From Incurvaria masculella (lineage: Eukaryota > Arthropoda > Insecta > Lepidoptera > Incurvariidae), in NCBI GenBank assembly GCA_946894095.1, contig OX335655.1, positions 7,688,001-7,752,000 of the forward strand: a stretch of 64,000 nt of DNA, in the 5' to 3' direction. The notes beneath the pieces are model-generated. The model saw nothing but the letters and a program-made list of their open reading frames with translations. It made no database searches and was not told where the DNA came from. Position numbers and translations under genes: made by a program. This document shows, piece by piece, positions 47,601-56,600 of this stretch (its first letter is position 1; every line of letters begins with the position of its first letter).

Positions 47601-50600
47601 TGTGCGGTCCGTGCTAATGAGAGAGAGTGTCGGTTACTTTCAGTAGATAACACCGACAGTTGATACACCACCACACTGACACAACTAACTCGTTTCGGTA
47701 CGTGAGTTTAATCTCGATTACACTTATAGAGGAAAATCACAGGTTGCACAGTAACTTTGCTTGATTCGTCGTAACTTCGCCGTCGATTTGATAATAATCA
47801 CTTTCTTGTAATATGACTTTTTACTATGTTTATGCTCGAAATAATGCGGAGCTCGTAATAACATGGCAGCTCGGCTAGGCTACGCACACACACACTGAGC
47901 TACGCACACACACACTGATTTCTGATTTCTTGATAATTTAGAACACAAACATTATTTCTATGTCGGATTAAGCTGTCATCTCAATAAGGCAATAAGCCCA
48001 TTGTTTACATGTATTGGACTATGTAAGCGATGTTCTACTACCAACTGCTTTGCACTGAATGTAAAATCAGACATCTTTTCACACAGCTTAAAGTCATAAT
48101 TCACCGATTAGTGTACTCACTGCTTCTTCTAGGAATTCTTTGATGCGCTGGAATTCCCGGTACTGCTCAGCGCCTAAATCTTCCTCCAGGTTACTTTCGT
48201 CCTTAGTCTTAGTAGCAGTCTGCAATGCAAGAGATGGATGTCTAATATTGCACATGGAAATGGATCGCGCTACAAAATGGACGATATTCATGTTTCAAAA
48301 GTTACCTCTAAAATAGAATCTATGAATTCATCTTCAAAAAGGACGGTCTTTTCCGGAACTATGACAGTCGGTTCAGTGCCTGTAGAGGCGTCTTCTGTCT
48401 TTTTATCTGAAAATATTAACATAATTATCATAAATACTTTAAATATTACCCAATCATTTAGTTAGCTCAATAAGTTTGAATGTGTTATTATGTCTGCATC
48501 ATGATGTGTCTGCATATTATGACTGACCAACATACTTATTTTTATCAAGGGCTTAAGAGTAAGTAAAACCCTTATTTAACAATGAATAGTTTTTTTATAT
48601 CACTGTACAAATATTTGTACTGAAAATAAAGGATTAGTGTCGGCAGTTCGAATTAGGGTGTAAGTGTTGTTCTTGATAAGTATCCAATATTTTTGTTACC
48701 TTTATGCATCTTTGATCTAATTCTTTGCCGAAGAGACGGTGTTTCTGGTGAGTCCCTGTCGAAAGTAATAAAATAAAGGTTGAAACAAAGAATAAAATGA
48801 GTGTTTTCTGACTTAGTGCGTGTTTGCATATGTATATGTCTAAACTGTCACTTAATATTTTACATTTGTGTTAACACATTAGCGAAACTGGGCCGTATTG
48901 TCAAGTAAGGATCGGATCATAGACTTCAAAGGTATACATATACGCTTAGGGTGAATTGCACTATCTCTGGTTATGGTTATATGTATGTTTATTATAATAT
49001 GAAAGAAAGAAAATACATTTATCATACAATTTTCGATTACACGAAAAAAAATATATTAAATTAACAGATATAAAAAGTAACATATTGAATTTAAATAAAT
49101 TGATGAAAACGATTTCACACAGCATGTTACCATAGACTATGTTCTAGCGCAGCTGGTTTTAAGGGAACTCCTGTTATCTAAAAGATAAATAAACAAATTT
49201 TGAGGTAGCGTGAATCACAAAATAAAACGAAAGAAGCAAACTAGTATAAAAATAACAAATGATACAACAACCACATACCATTTTTATGCAATTTTTTTCA
49301 CAAACACCAAACCCAGATTATTAAAGAATTTAATTAACATTTCACTGAGATTGCTGAAGATTAATTAAAACAATTTAATGCTTCGTTTTAAAAACCTTAT
49401 TACCACATATTGCTTTAATTGAGGTATATTATTCCAACATTTGGTAAAAGCATATCTAAAATATCCGTCCTTATTTTCGCCTGAAGAGAAAGATAGATCT
49501 ATAATAACGGTAACCATAACATTAACAAGAGATGGTGCACTCCAACATTAGGTTCCAATGAAAGGTTTTGAAATTGGTAACCTATGATATTGCAAAAATA
49601 ACTGAATTAATAGTCGCAAAGTTTAGGCCATTTGATTGTAAGAGCAACCAATTTCCACCACAGAAACTTGAGCTAGAGATCCGGCATTATAAAAGCATTC
49701 AGTGGTGAGTTTGATTGAATATAAGACAAAAAAGAAAAAAATATATAAAAATATATTGTTTTATGGAACTGGACATGGATAATACTCTACCTAATGTGAA
49801 GACATTGGCCCAACAAGCCACATGAGAACTAGTTGCCGTGCCAGGACCTTCCTTATATTGCACAGCTACATGGAACTAAATGGCAAACACAGACAATTTA
49901 AAAAAACCGAAAATAATAAAAGACATATACAGTAGTATTCAGAGTGGGCGTGCTAACTTTAATATGCAGATTATCTTCCGACTAAATCGCAATTTGTATG
50001 GAAAGTTCCGAGATAATCCGGGTTTTAAATTTTGACATTTCACTCTGAATAATATTTATGATGGTTCTTTTTAGCAACCCGTCGCCAAAAACGAGTCTTA
50101 TGGTCTGGCTCTGGTGTCTGTCGGTCACACCGATTTTGTCCCAAATTGTTCTCGCATTAACGGTTGTTTAAAAATTCAGAAAAAATACTAATTCTCAAAT
50201 TTGCTCAAAATTGCATACTTTTTGAGAAAAAACTATATTTATGAAGCCATCAGAAGAAGCAGTGACGGGAGCGTTGGCATGTGAGCACGTACATGCTTGA
50301 CTGGTTCTTTCAATTGACACTAACTGTATCTGTAACCAAGTGCTAAATTAAAGTAATGGTCCTGTTTCCGTTCCTATAAATATGTCCACGAGTGTATAGA
50401 GAAGGGCACCGTAAGTTTAATAACAGCTTAGTATTATAAGCTGTGTACTTTTGTGGAAATGTCATTGGACATTTGAACAAAAAAACTGATAAATATCTAT
50501 GAACTGACAGATTGCAGTTTGAAATAAAAAAAAATAGAGCGTAGAGAAGAAAAGGCCTCTCGGAACTAACTTGGAGTCCTTCCGCCTCCAGACGAACTTC

Positions 50601-53600
50601 CTGCGCGGTTTAGCGGCGTCGGCGGGCGCAGGCGCGGGCGCGGGCGCGGCGCCCTCCGCCTCCGCCTCGCCGCGCGATCTGTCCCTCTCCTCGCGCCGCT
50701 CCGCCGCCGCCTCCTTCTCCAGCACCTGAACCTTGTCCTTCTCGTTCAGGATCACGCAGATCGGGTACTTTTTGCTCCATTGCCTGAGAAAGGGCCAACG
50801 GAAGACTGTTGCATACATTTGAACCCTGACAACAATTAAAAATGAAAGCGAATTTTAGGAAATACAATGCAATTCAAATAAGAATAGGACGGGGCCACCG
50901 CCATTTTGAATGTCAAACGGTCATTTAAGTTCAGTATGGTGTGCAAAAAAAGGTTCTACAAAAAATATTTAATTAGAGAAAATAATTACTTTAAACTAAA
51001 TATTTATGTGAAGACCAGAGATTCAAATAATATTCAACAATGCGATATTAAACAAAATTAACCAATGCACGCACGTTATGGGAGCTACACGAGAAAAAGG
51101 GTCCGAGGGACACTTTTGCTGTCACAGACTCGTCAACCCATATTACTTAACGGCCGAAACGATAACATCATTAGCTGTCTGTTTCCTTGTCTAAAGAAGA
51201 CAGGCATTGATGTCAACTTCCGGCCGTAATTCAATACAACGGGCTGGAACGGAAATGCAAACGAAACGCTCTGCAACAGTGTGCATCTATTAAAATAGAT
51301 GTCTAGCGTTTTAAACGTAAGCTCATGTTTAACTTGACGACTGGTGCTTATGAAATGTTATTCTATCTAACTTTGAAGTACTTCTTCAGGTAATACATAA
51401 TATAGTATATATAGTATGCTATATTGCTGTAGAAATTATATTATTAATTTACTTATTACTATGTAATTAGTTTTCACAAACTGACGAATGTAAAATTATG
51501 ATTTTGATTAACGATGTTAAATATGGAAATGTGACGATTCCGAGTGCAGCAAGCTGTCTATGGATGATGAATAAAATACAAATACAAATACAAAGTGAAA
51601 GGAACTTCATTCTTACCGGGTGTCCCAAGATACCTCTCGTAAGAAAAGCTTAAATTAAATGTGTTTGACTTACCCGCAAACATCATCATCACATCATGCC
51701 CTCAAAAATATAATAAAATAAAGCAAGTGTCTCACCTTTTCTGCACTAATCCTTTTGGAAGCAGTATAACTCTCGCACCCGTCAAGCTGTAGAGTCGATG
51801 TTGGTAAAAAAGAACATTCTCTATTTGCTCATCCCAGAATGCTTTCTTCGAAATTTTCGTCTGAGTATAAGATATTCTCAAATTGCAGCCTGTAAAAAAA
51901 AAAACATTATTGAATATCTTACTCTGAATGTTCAAAATTTCCTTAATCATTGCTCATTCTCATTACCTTCTAATTTCATAAACGCAGTTGTGGTTTGATT
52001 TATGTTGTATACGTAAGGATCATATTCCTCGTATCTGTATTGGTTGATCCAACCCTGGAAAATAATGTCAAAATACATTTGTTAAAAGAATGAAAAATAT
52101 TATATAAATAAGTACTAATCTCTAATGAACATTTAGAGATTAGTAGATTTACATTAGAAGTGCTGAAATTAGATTGATGAACAAATGCAAAAAGATAAGA
52201 ATGGTAATGTAAGAAATATCCCAAACAATGTGTCTTATTCCAAAATAAACTTTGGCGTTGATGGCAATAAGGTTGATATTTCAACCATTGCAATAAAAAA
52301 TTAAGGAAAATGATGATATGATTATTTGTTATTCGAAATCAGGAAGCGGGGGTATTGTCCGTTGGATTAGATAGTGAGCTTGATAATTCGATATGCCATC
52401 ACCATGCAATTCAAAGGTCCCTGGTTCAACTCTTGCTTTACATTAATTTGAGTCACACAAACTTTTTTCTTTGGATTTTTCAGGTTACAATCTCTCAATT
52501 ATTGTAATGTACACTTAGCTGTACAAATAAATAGAAAAAATGGTATCGTAGCCTAGTGGCGCGGGGACTGGCCTAGCGTACCAGAGGCCCGGGTTCAATA
52601 CCAACTTGCACCACTGTCTTTCAGAGTTCGATAAGTGCATTTCGTCACGAATGCGAGCTGCTCCATGGTTCGGAATCCATGTAAAACTGTAGGTCCCCTT
52701 CCCAAATTAGGTGGTAGGGTTTAAGCCCGCCCGGGTTGGTACCATCGCATTGGATGAAAAGATGGTCGAAGCGGCAATGAAAAATTGTCCGTGTTTTCCA
52801 TCCAGTTCAATGTAGCCGTGCTCATAAAGGGAAGGTCCTGGCATGGCACCTAATTCCTTCGGGAATGTGGTGTATTGGGCTAATATCATAACGGTAGTTG
52901 TGTGGTATTAGCCATCCATGTCAGGTCGCATAAAAAAAAAAAACATACAAAACATCAAGAACTCTCCAAATCAACTACAATTCAACAGCTTGTAATGAAC
53001 TTAAAAGACCTGCATTTTCGCTGAGAACATCAAAATTAAATTTACCGTTAAGAAAGAAAGAGGTATTGAATCTAGGATCCATTGTTTATTCCAAACTCAA
53101 CTCCGAAGATAAGTGTAGGTTCTCTCTCTCAGAATAGTTCTCAGAGCTGCATTAGGCAATCCCTCCATCCCATTTCTACCATCGCTCAACGAGTAATAAA
53201 CAGAGAATGCAACCATTCACTGTCAACACTAAGTTATAAGAACCAACCGATCCTCTAGAGCAGAGGTTTCACAACTATTTGTCGTTTTTAGGTTTTGGGT
53301 AGACTCCGATTTTTACTATGGGCGTTTCGGTCAAAACATTGTCTGTTCGGAGATATAGGTATCTAAGCCTGGCTGATTTTGGCTATTCAAATATAATTAT
53401 TGTTTTACGTAAAATGTTATTGGAAGGATTTAAAGTCATGTGAACTTGATCTTGTACACTGGAACTACATTTATACCGGGTTTTAAAGGGGACTATGGTC
53501 CAAACTTTAATCAGGTATGTAAATGACATTTTGTAGTATGACATAAAAAAAAAATGTCCTCCCCATACATTTTGTGTTTAGGTACAAACATGTATGAGGA

Positions 53601-56600
53601 GGACATTTTTTTTTTGTCGGATAACAAAATGTTTCTTACCTTTTTTGCTCCAAGTAGGTCAAGGAATACCTGGTTAATGTTTGGACCATATCCCCGTTAA
53701 CACCCTGCATAGAAAAAAACTGTACATATATATTTTAAGGTGCCCCCGTAAGCATCAGAAAATATCGCCTCCCATACAAACGTAGTTTACTAATCATTTG
53801 AAAACCACTGTAGCAATTTACTTGATATTTGGTATCACAAATCTGGCCAGATATCTGTGTCTGCATGCCTTTGCTTTTTCGATAAATGTATACTGAGTCA
53901 AACCACAGAGAAAAAAAATTAGTATGAAGATTTTGTTTTTGCTTTCATCTGATTCGGTTTGGATATTTAAAAAAAAAAAGCTTTTCCCTCTCCCTGATTT
54001 TACATATTAAATATGAATTTAATTGGAACAGCGGTTTTTAAATGATAAGTAAACTACGTTTGTATGGGGAGCATAGCTTACGGGCCGTTCTTAAAGCAGA
54101 ATAGCTCCAATCCAACAACAATTGAAAACTTGCACACGTGTATATTATATATTATGCACACCTTTCTATTCATATATAATTCATTGCTATTGGGGGTTAT
54201 ACCAGAGTTCATAAATTTTTGCCCATCCTCCTTTACTAAATTCAAATGTTGTTGACAGCTGGTATAGTGCTATTGACTTTAAAAGATTGAAATTTTTAAC
54301 TGTATTGAAGTGTAGCATGAAAAATTTGAAAAAAGCACATGTTACGTTTTATACATGTACAAATTATTATGCAAACAAATACCCGCAGGGAATGCGGGGT
54401 CGGCTAGTGAGACAGCACCTAGAGCCAACATTTGCATCTCATGGACCCCCATTTTTTTATCTATATAGACCCCTTTGGGTACCACTGCCTAGAATATATA
54501 TACAGTTACAAAATCAGTTGGTAAACCATGGAATGCACTTCCTGCCGAGGCATTTCCCTCAAGCTATAGTCTGGATTCCTTAAAACATGGTGCGGCAGGT
54601 CTAGTGTATAACATATGTCACTATTTACATAAAGAAAAATAGATCACACAAATGAACACAATGCATTACTGCACCTCGTATTTCTTCATTGGCCGGTGCT
54701 CCTCGACGGAGGGGACGGTGTAGGTGAGGGGCGCGGAAGCCTCGCGGCCCTGCCTGAACCGCCTGGAGCTCTCCGAGTCGTCCCGACAGAGACGCTCCAC
54801 CAGCCACGCCTTGAGGGCGCTTCCGAGCCGCAGCGCCCACACCCCGAGCACAAACCCGTTCCACATTAGCCGGTGCGGGACGAGCCAATAACTTACAAAT
54901 AGCACTACAGTATAAAACATCATAGAAAACGTAAGAAAATACGCAGGGGGGTCGTTTGTCAACGTGGAAGTTTTGGATGCTTTGGAAGCGGCCGGGAGGA
55001 GCGGCGAGGCGAGGTAGTGTGGGGGGGCGTCGGTGGGGGGGTGCGTCGGGGCGGAGGGCGCGGCGTCCTCCGCGGGGCTCTCCTCCAAGGCCTCCACGCC
55101 CGACTCTACCTCCAGCAGGATCTCCTCTTCGTACAAGTCTTTACTGCCATTGTCATTTAGAGCTGAAATCAACCACAAAACATATTTTTCTATTATCCAT
55201 GAATAATAAGTACCTGCTTTGCGACAATGACTTTACGGACGATAATTTAATCTTTGATTGCCGCCATCCTTGAAAGCTATTGAGTATGAATGTTTTTTTG
55301 ACCATCTAATAAGTTGGCTACAAGGCATGCCTTGTTAAGTATTGTTGTTTATTTATACCGTTTTAATTACCGCCGATTTTGAATATGGAACAGCGTTATT
55401 TTTTTTTTAAACTTAGAAGGTCAAAACACTACAAAGATTAATGAAAATGTTTAGTCACAGCTGTCAAGTTATCAAGTTCTGTACGAAAAAAATGTGTCTA
55501 AGGAAATTGTTTGTGCAAACATTTTCTATAACTTCCAAAGAGGACTAACACAGCTTCAATGTTTCTGGGAGCTGACTTCAGTATGTTAATGTTTGTTAGA
55601 AGCGTCGAATGCTGGTATTTTTCCGCTTTGAAATCCTCCTTAATGACAAATCTCGTAAAGAACGTCCAAACACCGCCTTTAGCGAAGATCACATGGTTGC
55701 TGTGAGACAAATAGTCATAGAAGATTGTATTGAGACCTTAAATCATTAGACATTTCAGGGACAACAGTCGAATATATGCTTCATGAAGCACTTGGTGTGA
55801 GAAATCTAGAATTATATTGAAATCCTGTATTAGCATTCCGACGATCACAATGCAGCTTGTGTCCGATGGTAAAGGAAGACTCACAAAAGTTCTTCTGCGT
55901 GTCATCACTGGACTCAGACATGTTCCTCCTCCTGCTAGCAGGGGAGCCTCCTGCCGCCGACACCTTCGCCGTTTCCGCTTGCGTCGGGTCCGACAAGTTC
56001 TGAATGCTACTGTCCAGGGAAGACACCTGCACAAACCAAATACGTTTCATGGACAATTTTAATCTGCAAATATCCATAGTATATTATGAGGTAACTTGAA
56101 GTCTGAACTAAATTCCAAATTCCATGTGAATTATTCTAGCAACAGATAGTAAGTAACAGGTGGGTATTATAAGTAAAGCTAAAGTAGGTGAAAAACATGT
56201 CAATATGCTTAGAACCAACCATTAAAATAAAAATTATTTCAAGGTAAATCAAATTTGAATTCACAATAATCAGAACCATTTTCTTGTTAAGTTTTAAACC
56301 AAGTCTGGTGTCTGGTCCTATATACTTCTATATCCTAGATGTAAATAGCACTATGAAGTAGGTGGAACTACTTTTACCTGGTTGTCGGTATCTCCAACAC
56401 TCTGCTGGTCAGAATCTCGAACCATGGAATTTTCCTCAGAATCCGAAACTGAACTATCTCTTGGCACAGATTTTTCTTTATCTGAAATCATAAAATTATT
56501 TCAATGATTTAAACTCAAGGCCTAACATAAAACTTTGTTTAATTTCAGTGCTCATGTTGAAATATTCAAGCATGAAAAAAAAGCTGCTATAGTCAAGTGT

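Larger units (their letters stand above)
43200..47920 (-). mobile_element. Element 2: intact CR1/Kiri/Jockey-like non-LTR retrotransposon
   Basis: Two complete frames: ORF1 with a PHD-type finger, and ORF2 with endonuclease and RT but no RNase H. The 3' end is a T run on the + strand (43202-43223), i.e. an A tail. The 5' end is near two 20-base tandem units at 47879-47918 (gctacgcacacacacactga). No convincing target-site duplication was found; only a short atttc match lies at both edges. It is inserted in TEX2 intron 10 in the sense direction. Confidence 0.9.

Noticed and set aside
50610..50867. Gly/Arg-rich frame overlapping TEX2 exon 7
   Set aside because: A shifted reading of the Ala-Pro coding tract; the TEX2 frame matches the family and joins neighbours in phase.
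54956..55273. 105-codon + strand frame rich in Gly/Arg/Pro
   Set aside because: Antisense shadow of TEX2 exon 4.
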